Of a stretch of DNA of 64,000 nt, positions 43,150 to 55,239 are shown in pieces. The DNA comes from Chionoecetes opilio (Eukaryota > Arthropoda > Malacostraca > Decapoda > Majidae). The stretch covers positions 1 to 64,000 of the forward strand of contig JACEEZ010006412.1 of the NCBI GenBank assembly GCA_016584305.1, in the 5' to 3' direction. Within the stretch, counting starts at the first letter, position 1. The number at the start of each line of letters is the position of its first letter. The position numbers and the translations under genes were made by a program. Under the pieces are notes generated by a model. The model was not told the DNA's origin and made no database searches. It saw only the letters and a list, made by a program, of their open reading frames with translations.

Positions 43150-45884
43150 TATAAGAATAGACTGAATACTTTAAAAAATTGCAGTACACACTTTTTTTTA
43201 GGAATTTTTAGTAAGTGAGATCATTTTGTGGGGAAAAAGCACAAGGGAGGTGGGGTTTTACTTTTGGGGGCTCGTCGCAAACCTATCTTTTTTACATGGC
43301 TGTTCCAACCCACCATGTCAATCCAATAACGAAAAGTTTTTTTTTTATTTAAAGAAATAAAACAAAGCCTAGCAATTTTTTGATCTCTTTTTTAAACGTT
43401 TTACTGGATAACGAACGACATAGAAATATTTCTGGTTTAAAATTCTAAAACTATTGCATATTAAAATAATGTTTTTTAAGGGGTTGAAAAAAGCCCCCTT
43501 AGTCTATTGTTGAAAAAGCCCATTAGTCTATTAATCAGCTAAAAGGGTTTTGCAAACATACCCTTTTAAAAAATTACTGTTTTCTGCCCAAATGCTTAGA
43601 AATTATAACCAGAATTATTCCCCAAACAGTTAAATTTAAAAAAGCGGGAAAAAAGTTTAATATGTTCCCCAAAGTCGGGCCGCCCCAGTGGGGTCTAAAG
43701 GTGAGCCTCTGAGCAAAATACCAGCGTCTCTCCATTGTACAAAATTCCACGGGCCGGGCCCGGTTTAAACCTTTTGGGAAACCGTAGGGCCCAATGTCCC
43801 TTTTTGTTTTTTGGGGGAAAAGAGTGAGTGTGGTGATATTTTTCATTAAATTGGGAGGGACTGATACACGGTCCCCTGCAGTACAAAGGGGAAAAAGGGT
43901 TTGGTCCTTTTTAAAAAGGGCCAAGATGGGGTGGAAGGGGGGAAAAAAGGGGGGGGCTTTCTCGGGGCGTCCCAAAAGATATGCAACGGGGCCCTTGGGG
44001 GGTGATGAAACTATTTGTCTTTTTTTAAAAAAAAGGGTTTACAGCACCTATCTATTGTCACAAAAATCGGTGTATGGGAAAAAATAATGATTTTTTTTAG
44101 GAGAGTCGGGGGGCAGGCAAAAATGAAAACGGCCCACTAAGGGGGCTGGAAAGGGTTGGGTGTGTCCTCGGTGCTTTGGGAAAAGGGGGAATAAAAGGAA
44201 AACACCAACACGACTATCGGAATTTTGGGCCGGGAAAACCCTTTAGAACATAAGAAATAAAAAATAAGGGGGAAATACAAAAGGCCCCCGAGACCCCACA
44301 CGTGGTAGTTCCTGAAACCCACACTACCCACATCCACCCCTTTATCCCCTCCCGGGAACCCATCCAGCTCCCCTTTAAAAAACTTTCCCCCACCCCAGCA
44401 CTAACTCCTGTCTACTGAGGGCCATTCCTTCATTCCCACCCCATTTTTGAACCCTTTTTCCCTATTTCCTTTCTAAAAACTACGCTTTTTCCCGCTTGAA
44501 TCCCTTTTCTTCTTGTTTTACCCTGGTTAAAAACCGTAAGAAATTTTCCTCCCCCCCCTTTTTTAAATCCCTTTTTCCACTTAAAAACTTTATCAGATCG
44601 CCCCTTACTCTGGGTCTCTCGGTGATTTTAATTTTAAAAAACTTTTAATAATTTGTGGGGGGTAGGCATAAAAAAAAATGTTAAGGTATTTTTTTCGAGG
44701 TTGGCATTGCCACCCCTAAAAAGGTTTTAAAAGCAAATGTTTTTTATGGGGTCTCGACATTAGAGTTTAGAGAATGGTTTGAGTTTTAAATGTCTGAGAA
44801 AACCTACTCATCTTTCAGGGGGGGCCCCCAGTATTTCCGGACATTACACAAAAATTTTCCCTTTGGGGCTTACTTTTTTCAGACACCAACTTTTTTTAAA
44901 AAAGGGGGGTAGAGGTAGAAAAGGGGTTTTTCCGTGATGGTGACTTTGGGCAGGTTAACATTTTTTTTTGCAATTTTCTACCCCAAATCCAGGGGGTGCA
45001 AACAGTTTACAGGCAAGAAATTTCCCCATGTCCCGCAAGGCCAAAACCCGGCATGGAACTGCTCGGGGCCCTTTGATATTCAAACGGCCCCAAATACCAG
45101 GCCCCGTTTGGGTTCAAAAAAGATGGAAAATATTGTTTTTGGGCATAGCCCCAGATGCTTGAAGAAGGGGGAAAAGATTGTCTGAAACCTCAATGGCCCG
45201 GTGACCCCCTGTTTCCATTTCCTGCCTCCCCCACTTGTGACCTCTCTTTCAAAAATAAGTGCAACACTGCAGATGCCCGGCTTCAAAAAATATCTGAAAT
45301 GTTTAAAATGCCTGTGCCTGCGATTTTATTTATTGTTTTAATCCATCCCGAAGGGTCACTCTTTTTTTTCCCGATACTAAATTTCGTACAAATAAATTTT
45401 TTTAAAAAAATATTTAGATTATTGTAATGTTAAAAGACCAACAAGAAGTTTAAAAAAGGGTTAAAAAGGAAAAAAAAATTTCCCGCAGGAAAGTTAATAC
45501 TGGGACCCCTGCTACATCAATCGTTTTAGGTCAGACAGAATACTAGGGGGTTTTTACCCGTGCACATGAACCCCCACTTTTGTATCAATATTCTGACCCA
45601 GAAAAAAGTACCAAAAATGTTTGCCCCTTCCATACCTTTTTTTTGAATTATAACGGGGCTATAACTTTGGGTGACTTTGAAAAATTTGGGCCTTTTTTTG
45701 GGGCCCCAAAAATGACCTTGAAAATAACCCGTAAAAGGGCAACAATTTTTTAAAGGGATCCCCCCCTAGTATTTCGGTTTGAACCCATGGCTGATTCCCT
45801 TTTGCTAGCAGGGTGCCGGCTTTAAAATTTTCCCTGCAGGGAAAAGTCACCCAAATTTTAAATTTCTTTCTTGCTTGTCTACTA
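43150..45884. other. No supported feature
   Basis: Homopolymer-rich, indel-prone sequence. Short open frames (for example 43574-43975 minus, 44934-45185 plus) show no motifs I recognise. Confidence 0.4.
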
Positions 45885-46384
45885 CAGGTTGAAGTTTCCC
45901 CAAAATCGGCATCCCAAAACTCGGCAACACCCAAAACTCGGCTATGGTTCCCGGGTTTTCCAAAAAAACGGCAGAAAAACCCAAAACCCGGCGCGTAGTT
46001 GCCCCCGGGGCGGCCGCTAGGTGCCACCACACTAGGGCCCCTTGGTTTTTTTCCCGCCGATTAGTTTGTTTTTATTGTTCAGTTTGGGGTTTTTGACTGT
46101 AGAGTTGTGGGACACTGTTATTTTTTTGTACTTCTACAGGTTGTTTTTTGGTTTTTAAAGGCTCCCAAACGTCCCCGGAACAAACCCCTGGGGGGAAGTG
46201 AAAAAAAGGAAGAACAATTTTGTTAAAATATCTCTGAAAAATGACCCTTTTTAAGGGGTTGGGGTGCTTTTTTTCCCCTTAATAAAAAAAAAATCTACCT
46301 TTTTAAAAATCCCCGGGAAAATTTCCCTTTTCTCGGCTCGGCGCTGTTCCCCAGGTTGCCGAGTTTTTGGGGAACTTCAACCTG
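45885..46384. mobile_element. Tc1/mariner-like MITE, copy 2
   Basis: A 500-bp segment starting CAGGTTGAAGTTTCCCC and ending GGGGAACTTCAACCTG, bounded by TA on both sides (45883-45884 and 46385-46386). Subterminal AACTCGG motifs are repeated. No coding content. TA target and CAG start fit Tc1/mariner-type MITEs. Confidence 0.75.
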
Positions 46385-46604
46385 TATAAACAATTTATAC
46401 CCACAGATACACTATATAATCACCATGCTGTGTCATTTTTATAGTTGCATGCTTGAAATAACAAATGTCATTATGAGCACAGTACTGGAACCTGGATTAA
46501 GTTTGCTGTACATCCGGGACTGTCTTGCAACCCTTTTCACCCTTGTTACTTTTGCGGAAAGACGACCGGTCGCAAGGTGATCGCAGGTCATCAAGGAACA
46601 GTTA

Positions 46605-46790
46605 TAGTAGTAGTGGTGGTAGGTAGTAGTTGTAGTAGTGGTGGTGATAGTAGTTGTAGTAGTGGTGGTGATAGTAGTTGTAGTAGTGGTGGTGATAGTA
46701 GTTGTAGTAGTGGTGGTGATAGTAGTTGTAGTAGTGGTGGTGATAGTAGTTGTAGTAGTGGTGGTGATAGTAGTTGTAGTTCATTAGCAT
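46605..46790. repeat. 24-bp GTA/GTG-rich tandem repeat
   Basis: About seven units containing GTAGTAGTGGTGGTGATAG. Frames are open on both strands because the unit is a multiple of three; not a gene. Confidence 0.9.
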
Positions 46791-46832
46791 CTTGTACGTT
46801 TGTCAAGTCCTGTGGTGGTGGGCTGTGGGGGA

Positions 46833-46922
46833 GAGAAGAGAGAGAGAGAGGAGAGAGAGAGAGAGGAGAGGAGGAGAGAGAGAGAGAGAGAAGGAGAGAG
46901 TAGATGAGAGAGAGAGAGAGAG
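46833..46922. repeat. (GA)n microsatellite
   Basis: Purine GA tract with occasional GG interruptions. Confidence 0.9.
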
Positions 46923-46979
46923 TATTTAACAAATATAAAAGATACAAATTAAATACTAGTAGCTACTACTATTGTACTA

Positions 46980-47302
46980 CAGCTAAGTATTAATTATCCG
47001 ACCTTGGGGGGACCGAAGGTAGGTCGGATAATTGGAATAGTCGGATGTTCGGATATCACAGTAACCATAAACGTAAGGACAAAATGGTATAGAACATAAA
47101 AGATGCAGCTCTTGAAGGCCGATCCAGTGGTATACGCGAAAGTAAAATTCATGCATAAATAAAGCCACAAATCAATGTTTTCTAAAAACAAAACAAAACA
47201 AAGTAAAATAAATGGCCAAAACAAGACACAATGTGGTGGTGAAAAAAGTCGGTTGTTTGGACAAGTCGGATGTTTGGAGGTCGGATGTTGGGAATTTGAC
47301 TG
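46980..47302. mobile_element. pogo/Tigger-like MITE
   Basis: Left end CAGCTAAG...ATCCGACC and right end, read inward on the minus strand, CAGTCAAATTCCC...ATCCGACC are about 24 bp long and partly matched. TA lies at both borders (46978-46979, 47303-47304). Repeated GTCGGAT/ATCCGAC motifs in both subterminal regions are typical of pogo-like elements. 323 bp, no coding content. Confidence 0.55.
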
Positions 47303-48279
47303 TATGATGGTGTGCAGGGCCTTGGTCGCTGCCACCTCCTTCCTTGTCTTCCCTTCCTTCCTGGGACGCCTCGGGTGTAGGGTGGGTTGGGGAGATACCG
47401 TACATATGGATGTAACGTACAAATGCTCCCTTGGCCATATTTATAGGTTTAGGATAGTTACCGTATAAATGTAGTAAGAGAAAAGGGGTTCGATCAGCTG
47501 AGCGGGAGAGATTTGGATGGTCGGCGCTTGGATAATTTTAGAGGTGAGTTTTGTTGTTTTTGGCATGTCCCATGTAATATTTGGCCTCCATTTCATGGTC
47601 TCTTGTGTTCATGAATATGCCAGCAGTGTGGGGGTAAGGTATTAAGTATCGAAATGTGTTCAGTTGTGATGTACCAAAGGGATATAAAGACATTCCAGCC
47701 ACACGAACGATCCGAAATGTTGGTTTACATGTGAATGGCGTCATATGGACACTTCGTACAGTGTGGTTTTTAAATGTACGTAACATCCACAGTGTAAACA
47801 AAAAATTTAAAATTCTGGTATGGGTTGTGTGTTTTCAATAATGTCAAGTAGGATGCAGCAACATAATATTAGATAGTGACACCTATCACAGTAGTGATTT
47901 CATTCATCTGTTCATAATCCTTGTGGTGTTTTACCAGTATGTTTCCATGCTTCCATCCATGCTTGTCAAGATTGTGTAGCCTAATGAAACAAGGCTATAG
48001 GCCTATATCTACATTCTAAAGGTAATTCCAAGCAGTGTTAAGTTCAATCAAATTAAGATATGCCAAATATTGCATTAAATCATCTGCATTTATTATAAAT
48101 AATTATTAATTTATGTTTCCCTTCTGGAAGTGCTACAGAAGCACTTCCATGATTAAGTACATTATGTAGGCTAATGAAAGTATTAATACGATTGCAAATA
48201 TATATTAAAAAAAAAAAATCCAGGAACTTCAGTCAAAATTTATTTTCACTTTTTTTTACTTTCACTTTTTAATTGATTA
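47303..48279. other. Non-coding, AT-rich
   Basis: No gene or repeat boundary I can support. A further GGTCGGCGCTTGGATAATT near 47518 resembles pogo-type subterminal motifs. Confidence 0.4.
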
Positions 48280-48915
48280 GAATTGCTTGCACTATTATAT
48301 TGCTAATATAAATTGCTTGCCCTATTATATTGCTAATATAAATTGCTTGCACTATTATATTGCTAATATAAATTGCTTGCACTATTATATTGCTAATATA
48401 AATTGCTTGCACTATTATATTGCTAATATAAATTGCTTGCACTATTATATTGCTAATATAAATTGCTTGCACTATTATATTGCTAATATAAATTGCTTGC
48501 ACTATTATATTGCTAATATAAATTGCTTGCACTATTATATTGCTAATATAAATTGCTTGCACTATTATATTGCTAATATAAATTGCTTGCACTATTATAT
48601 TGCTAATATAAATTGCTTGCACTATTATATTGCTAATATAAATTGCTTGCACTATTATATTGCTAATATAAATTGCTTGCACTATTATATTGCTAATTAA
48701 ATTGCTTGCACTATTATATTGCTAATATAAATTGCTTGCACTATTATATTGCTAATATAAAATTGCTTGCACTATTATATTGCTAATATAAATTGCTTGC
48801 ACTATTATATTGCTAATATAAATTGCTTGCACTATTATATTGCTAATATAAATTGCTTGCACTATTATATTGCTAATATAAATTGCTTGCACTATTATAT
48901 TGCTAATATAAATTG
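48280..48915. repeat. 30-bp tandem repeat, about 21 units
   Basis: Nearly perfect array; each unit has AATTGCTTGCACTATTATAT then TGCTAATATA. Every unit contains the palindrome TTATATTGCTAATATAA (7-bp arms, 3-nt centre). Only a few variants occur: a C for A near 48320 and one-base length changes near 48698 and 48761. The unit length keeps frames open on both strands; not coding. Confidence 0.95.
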
Positions 48916-49018
48916 ATTTGATTTCATCACTAGGGTCCATTTCATGAAATATGTTGCCCTAATTCAACTGTGCTTGATTTTTTTATTTTCAATTTTTTTT
49001 TTTACTTATCGATAAATA

Positions 49019-49225
49019 TCTGTGTATGGAGCGTCCTCACCTAGGGATGGTCCCTCTGTATGGAGCGTCCTCACCTAGGGATGGTCCCTCTGTATGGAGC
49101 GTCCCTCACCTAGGGATGGTCCCTCTGTATGGAGCGTCCTCACCTAGGGATGGTCCCTCTGTATGGAGCGTCCTCACCTAGGGATGGTCCCTCTGTATGG
49201 AGCGTCCTCACCTAGGGATGGTCCG
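49019..49225. repeat. 34-bp tandem repeat, six units
   Basis: Units read TCTGTATGGAGCGTCC...CACCTAGGGATGGTCCC, nearly identical, one unit with an extra C. There are no spacers, so it is not a CRISPR array. Confidence 0.95.
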
Positions 49226-50339
49226 TACGTTTTTAGTTTTTTTTTCCGGGCCTATTTTTGAGTTGCTTTTATGATGTTGCCAGAGTTGTGCCTGACACAT
49301 AATGGAGTCCATATCTTATATTTTGTAATACATAATAACAAAATTCAGATTTCACTCAATTTTTTTTTTCCTGATTTAAAAAAAAAACGTGTACGGTACA
49401 TCCCAACCCCCCCCACATTAGATTAAATGTATTTTTTTTGTGTGGCAATGAAAGTAGTATATTTTGAAAATTTCCCCCATTTGTTGATCTATTTTGTTTA
49501 TCCAGTCCAAATTTTTAGGGAAAAGCATTCATTTTTTGGGGGGGGAAATCCAACCAGGGACCTATAGTTGGTCTGATTTATGATTTATTTTTTTCACCTT
49601 AATGTTATACTGGGTCTTGTTTTCCATGAAACACAGAAACCCCCTCGTTTAAACGGAAAATTTTGGGGGGGAGGGGATCCGGTATATGTGATAATCCGTT
49701 TACCCAAGAAGTAGAAGGGCGCTAAAAATTTGAAGGCATGGGTTTTTTGCTTCTATAAGGGTAGGGTAAGGAGGAAGGGTAAGGTAGGGTGGGAAAGCTT
49801 TTTGGAAGGAGGCAGGTGGGCGGGCCCACACGTGGAACGGAGGTAAGCGAGTGAAGCTACGGCGAGGGAAAACCGACGGTATAAGGGGTAAACTTTGCTT
49901 ATGTGGTCTTTTTAAATTCCCCTGAATTATTCTCTCTCTTCTTCTCTCTCTTACTTTCTTGCTTTTACATTGAAAGAAAAAAACAAATAAAAAAAATTTG
50001 TAGGGGCAAAAAATATATAAACAAAAAAATCATAATGGGGAAAAATTGTTTATTAATTTTTTCATTTAAATTATTTCGGAGGAAGAGGGGAAAGTGCCAA
50101 TGAAAAAGGGAGAGGAGGAGGAATGGCAATGAAGAAAAAAGGAGGAGGAACAGTGATAATAATACTGATTCTCTTCTAAGTCGTTCTTTGGGCAGCATGT
50201 TGAACCTTTTCTTTTAAATTAAAACCTTTATTATATAACCTCCGACACATTTATTAAAAACTTCTCCACTCTTTTTTTCTTTTTTTCCCTCTGTAATCTT
50301 GAAATAAAAACAGGAAAACCCCATTTTCAGAAGTGGGTT
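49226..50339. other. No supported gene
   Basis: T-, A- and G-rich noisy sequence; 49900-50200 is a pyrimidine/purine-biased tract. Confidence 0.4.
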
Positions 50340-51345
50340 TATTAATTTTTAAACCCCCTCACAAGGGGCGTGTATATGCCGGGCAACCCCCTCCCCACCA
50401 CCACAACCCAAAAACCCACACCACCCCACTCCCCCTCACAGGGTGTCGGTTTTATGCCTGGCAACACGACTCTTGTAGGAAAACACTTCCCGAAAAATTC
50501 ACACTTTACTTCCTTCCCCAAAGTTTTGGGTGGCATGTGTGTTTAAATGGGTTGGGGGCAAAGTTTTTCCACACTCCTACACTCAAATTTTCTCTCACCA
50601 GTGTGGTAAGCTTGTGGTTAAGATGCTTTGAGGGAAAATTTTTTTCTACACTCCTGACACTAAAAGTTTTTCCCCAGGGGGGTTGGCAGGGTTGTTTTTA
50701 AGACCCCTTTTGGGGGTAAAGTTTTCCTACACCCCTGACACTAAAAGTTTCTCCCCCAGGTGGGGGCATGTGTGTTTTTAAGACTCTCTTGGGGGGGAAA
50801 GGGTTTTTCTACACTCCTGACCTCAAAGTTTCTTAAACCAGGGGGTGAGCATGTGTTGTTAGACTGCCCTTTGGGTAAATTTTTTCCTACACTCCTGACA
50901 CTCAAAGTTTCTTCCCCTGTGGGTGAGCATGTTTTTTTAAAATTTCCCCTTGCCGGGAAATTTTTTCCACACTCCTGACACTAAAGTTTCTTCCCCATGT
51001 GGGTGAGCTTGGGTGTGTTAAGACTGCTTTGGGGGGGAAATTTTTTTCTCACCCCTGAACTCAAAGTTTCTCTCACCAGTGTGGGTGAGCTGTGTGAGTT
51101 AAGAGGGCCCTTTTGAGAAATTTTTTCCTACCCCTGCACTCAAAGTTTCTCTCACCATGTGGGTGAGCAGTGGCTCCAAAGAGCATTTTTACGAAGAAAT
51201 TTTTGCCACAGGGTCCCCTTCAGCCCGTTTTGCGGATGGGTGAGGACTGTGCAGTAATGCCACCCTTGCTGGAGCACCTTTCCCACATGGTCAAAAGTTA
51301 GGTCCTCACGCCCTCCATTGCAGCGCACTTCGCCGACCCCTGGGG
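50340..51345 (-). pseudogene. C2H2 zinc-finger array (frame-broken)
   Basis: Read on the minus strand, the block is a tandem array of about 8-9 classical fingers, spaced about 80-84 bp (28 codons minus indels). The repeated pattern is ECxxCGKKF...L.TH...HTGERNFEC, with linker HTGERNF. Linker positions fall near 51139, 51060, 50981, 50901, 50822, 50741, 50660 and 50575. Degenerate fingers flank the array on both sides (CGKNFFVKMLFGA and VKCEFFGKCFPTRVV). C2H2 arrays bind DNA in the nucleus. Nearly every unit has one or two base gaps, so this is either a pseudogene or a real gene in noisy sequence. Uniform linkers argue for recent function. Confidence 0.75.
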
Positions 51346-51462
51346 GGAGGCGTAAAGGGGTCCGCAAACCCCGGGCAGGCCCCGGGGGATAAACCCAAAG
51401 CTTTTCCCCTAATACAAGGGAACCCGGGAGGAGCCCTGGCGTGGGGCCGACCTGGTCTTACC

Positions 51463-51598
51463 TCACAACGTAAAATTGGGTGGCCTCAGCACAAAAGCGG
51501 GAAGTGTTCCCTTTGGGGGGTGCTCCTGCTCCCCTCCAGAAAACCCCTAGCCAGTGTTTGCACCCAAGGAGAAGGCCAACCAGGAGCCCACGCCCATC
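51463..51598 (-). other. Possible upstream exon of the zinc-finger gene
   Basis: On the minus strand, a CCTCCCCCCGTAG acceptor precedes this stretch and TTGTGAG|GTAAGACC resembles a donor at its end. A second acceptor-like CGCCTCCCCCCAG lies near 51346, just before the finger region. One frame reads CAEATQFYVV up to the donor. Splicing is only predicted by eye. Confidence 0.3.
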
Positions 51599-51679
51599 TA
51601 CGGGGGGAGGATGGAGTGGTGAGTGGTAGTGCCCTTTCAAGGCAGCAAGTGTAGCTAAGCTTGCACACGGGCCACCCAA

Positions 51680-53865
51680 AAATGGGAAAGGGGCAGAAAG
51701 GGGGCATGAGAGAGGGGGGCTCTTCTCTCTTTCTCAATAAACAGGCAAGGCAAAATATGAAACATGAATTTTTTCATCAATTGAAATTTGCTCGGAATGT
51801 GACATCCATGAAAAATAAAAACAAAACTATACAGAAATATTTCCATTAAATCAATTACATTAAAAAGAAAGAGGGGAGAGGGGGGGGGGGGGGCATGGTC
51901 AGTCCCTGCCAGGGGAAACAGACAAGTGACCGCTTCCTCCCCCCCACCCTCAAAAGGGCTCATTTCCCAGGACATCACTTTTTCACTTTAAAAATAAAAT
52001 AAAATTTATAAAAAAAAATTTTTCCCTGAAGAAAGGAAGGAAGGAAGGAGGAAGGAAGGCACGAGGGAAAGGGAAGGAAAGGAGGAAGGAAGGAAGGAAA
52101 AAAGGGAAAGGGATGGAAGGAAGGAAGGAAAGAAGGAAGGATGGAAAAAGAAAAAAAAGGGAAGGATGGAAGGAAAAAGAAAGGAAGGAAAGGGAAAGGA
52201 AGGAAGGAAGGAAAGCAAAAAAAAGGAAAAACCCAGAAACAAAAAAAAAAAAAAAAGAATCAAAAAAAAAAAATATAACAATGAAAAAAAAAATAAAATA
52301 AAAAAAAATTTAAAAAATTTCTCTCCCCTTTTCCCCCCTCTCTCTCTTTTTCCTCTCTCTATATAACCATTCTATAAAATACTACTTAACCCAAAACCCA
52401 CTACACATTTTCACAGTACTAACACCCCCTACTAAGAACCACCCTCCCAACTCAGCTCAAATTGGGAACCAAGTTCGAACCCCCAAAAGGTTTTTTCGAA
52501 AAAACCAATCGTTTGACATCACTTTTAGACACTTTACGAAACGAACCGTATTACAAAAAAAACAGGGGGGTACAAAAAAAACAAATTTCCAAAAAATTTT
52601 AAAAACCCCCCCCCCCCCCCCTTCCCCCACCAAAACCCAAACACCAAAAAACCTTTTGCAGGAAAACGCCACTCGGGATATTTTTGAAGTGTTCATTTGT
52701 ACCCACTTGACACAGAGAAACAAAAAAGAAAAGACTCCCAGATACCCCCTTCAAAATTTTCCGAAATCATGGATGTAAATAAGTTTAAAACGCCACCAAC
52801 GTCGTACGCGAAAAAACGTTGTTACGCCCCAAAAGGGGGGGGTCCCCAAAAAACAAAAATTTATCGGAATTCGGGTCCTAGAGAATATAATACAAAAAAA
52901 AAATTTTTACAGGGATTTTCGGCAAATTTTGTTTGTACGGGGTTTTTTTTAGTTGTTTCGTACAAGATTTGGTTTTTCGTACTACCTGGTTCATTTCGTA
53001 ACTCCGTAGTCAATTTTCATCTGAGCTGAGTTACGAAACGACTATGGTTTAAATTGCACGAAAAAACTTTTTGGGTACAAATCTACTACGTGTAACCTAA
53101 AGTCCCCAGGACAACGTTTTTTTTCGGTACAAAAGTGTGGTGGGTAATATTTCTTTTTTACACCATGATTCAGGGGAAAATTAGAAGGGGGCTATCTGGA
53201 GATCGTGTCATTTGTGTTATCTGTGTATAGTAGGGCTATAAATAAATATACAAAAAATCACCCAGTGGTGACCTACACAAGACGCCCGCTAGTGTTATGT
53301 TTTGAGGTCCCCGCCGTCTCGTCGCCCCAAAAAAAGATCGAAATTGTAAAAGCTATACCTCAGTACAAACTAAAACAAAGCGAAACGGGTAGATTAATCA
53401 TGAATTACTACTTTTATATCTTCAGTGCACAGACACAGAGTAGGATGCCCTCATTGAAATTTTGGGGACACAATTGGGGAGTTGGTTTTTGTTCACTTAA
53501 AAGATTAAGAAAAAATTTTTTCTATGAACTTTCCCTCACAAAACACTTTTGGGATATAAAAATGTTTTTTAGGAAGGGTGTATGGAAATGACCATTAAAC
53601 TAAACCCAACCCCCCCTTTAACTCACTAATCTAACTAACCTAACCTATTCCCACGTTTTAAACCCCAAATAAAACCAAATCTGCATTAAGAGGTCTGCGG
53701 CAGGGAAGAACAGAGGGGATGCAGTCACGAGGAAGAAGAGTGTGGGGGCGTAAAAACTTGTCTCCCCCCTCCCCATAAACAACAGTCATTATTCCAAAAA
53801 TAATGATTTGGACGGAAGCTCCGAGGAATTTTTGAATCCAGTAGCAAACAAAAAACCCCAACTCC
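51680..53865. other. Low-complexity and unassigned sequence
   Basis: 52030-52240 is a GGAA/AAGG purine tract, 52241-52320 is A-rich, and 52600-52625 is poly-C. Frames at 52697-53029 and 53205-53591 (128 codons) have no recognised motif. Inverted TTACGAAACGAACC-like sequences near 52540 and 52990 might bound another MITE but I could not confirm ends. Confidence 0.4.
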
Positions 53866-53869
53866 CAAG

Positions 53870-54060
53870 TGTGGGGGGGTGTGTGTGGGGTTGTGTGGTG
53901 GGTGTGTGTGTGTGTGTGGTGTGTGGTGTGTGATCGTGTGTTGGTGGTGTGGGTGAGTCTGGGGATGTGGGTGGGTGTGTCTGTTGTGTGTGGTTTGTGT
54001 TGTGGGTGTTGATCTGTATTGGGGAGTGTTTGTCTGGTGTGTGTGTTGTATTTCTGTTGT
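53870..54060. repeat. (GT)n-rich tract
   Basis: Interrupted GT/GTGG repeats. The long His/Thr-rich minus-strand frames over it are repeat by-products. Confidence 0.85.
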
Positions 54061-54255
54061 ATTTTTCCGGGTTGGCAAAGTCGTTGGCCCCCCTCCATAT
54101 CAAATTTGGAAAAACTTTGGAACTTCCCTTTCCGGTTTTACTGAAATGAACTACCCACTGTTTGTATGCTTGTTGTATTAATCTGTAAAGTTCAGCGTTC
54201 CTCAGCTTGGGTTTAACCCCCACGGCCGTTGAATTAGGTGCTCAAAAAATTCTAA

Positions 54256-54345
54256 AATCAGAGGGTTTGGTTAGGTTAGGTATACTTTGGTTTAAAGGTT
54301 AGGTTAGGTTAGGTTAGGTATACTTTTTGGGGTTTAAGGTTTGGT
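54256..54345. repeat. GGTTAGG / GTATAC dispersed repeat
   Basis: GGTTAGGTTAGGTATACTTT occurs twice in a row here; it is the reverse complement of the array at 7225-7380. Confidence 0.65.
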
Positions 54346-54504
54346 TTGATTTTACATCTATGACTTTTATGATTTTTTGGGGGCCATAAATCATTATATT
54401 TTTTCCCCCCCCCAAAAAACCCCCTATTTCCCCCCCGTTCCCCACTTTTTGCTAGAGGGGGAAAACAAAAGATAGGGCTGAAGGCTTCTTTCCAAAATTT
54501 TTCC

Positions 54505-54735
54505 GAACATTTTTTTCATTCGCTTTGTGGGTTTGTTTGGGGGGGGGCTACCCCCCCGGGAGGCGGGTCACAAACCCCCCTAACACCCGGGGACCCTTCA
54601 CTGGGGTGAACAGGGGTTCGGGTTTTTAAAGGGAAAAAGCCCCAAATGTTTTCCCCTCGGCCGGGGGTCGAACCCGGGACTTCCGGGTTTTGGGAAAGAG
54701 GTGCTAACCACTACATCGGAGTACCCTGTGTGTGT
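54505..54735 (-). mobile_element. tRNA-derived SINE (family 2), copy 1
   Basis: On the minus strand a tRNA-like head has box A (complement of GCTAACCACTACATCGGA, 54703-54720) and box B (complement of GGGGTCGAACCCGGG, 54664-54678). The body (CACAAACCCCC...CACCCGGGGACC...TTCACTG...GGGTTCGGGTTTT-like) matches the copy at 63790-63995. Confidence 0.75.
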
Positions 54736-55239
54736 CTGTGTGTGTGTGGGTTGTGTGTGTTGTGTGTTTGGGGGGGGGGAAGGAGGGCAAAAAATACCCA
54801 GAAATTGACCGAAACAACTTTTTGTACAAGATCCACCCCTTTTGGCCTAGGTAAAATAATAAAATAAAAAAATAACACAAAGGGGAAAAAAAACGTCACA
54901 AAAAAATCAATTGGAAAATTTTTCCACCCCCCCACCCAAAGATCCCACAAAACAATCAAAATCCCCCAAAAAAAAAAAAATAATTCCCCAGAAATCCCCC
55001 AAAACACCTGAAAAAAGGAGCCACAACAGTCATTTCAAACCTTAATGACCCCTTTAAATTTAAAAGGGGACACAAGGTTTTTTAGGTATAAAGGGGTGGG
55101 GGGTAGATAGTACCCCTCGTTTTATTGTGGGGTCTTTGATGATAAAAACTCGTCATCGTGAAATTGTAATATTTCCAGTTTTTGTTGTGGGTCGGGAAAT
55201 TTTTTGGGGTGGGAAGTCGCAAGCACGAGCACGAGTTGC

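Noticed and set aside
48269..48700. Two 137-codon frames on opposite strands
   Set aside because: They come from the 30-bp repeat, whose length is a multiple of three.
49019..49225. Possible CRISPR array
   Set aside because: Direct repeats without spacers, in a eukaryotic repeat context, and no cas genes.
53205..53591. 128-codon plus-strand frame
   Set aside because: No recognisable domain, composition like its surroundings, no supporting signals.
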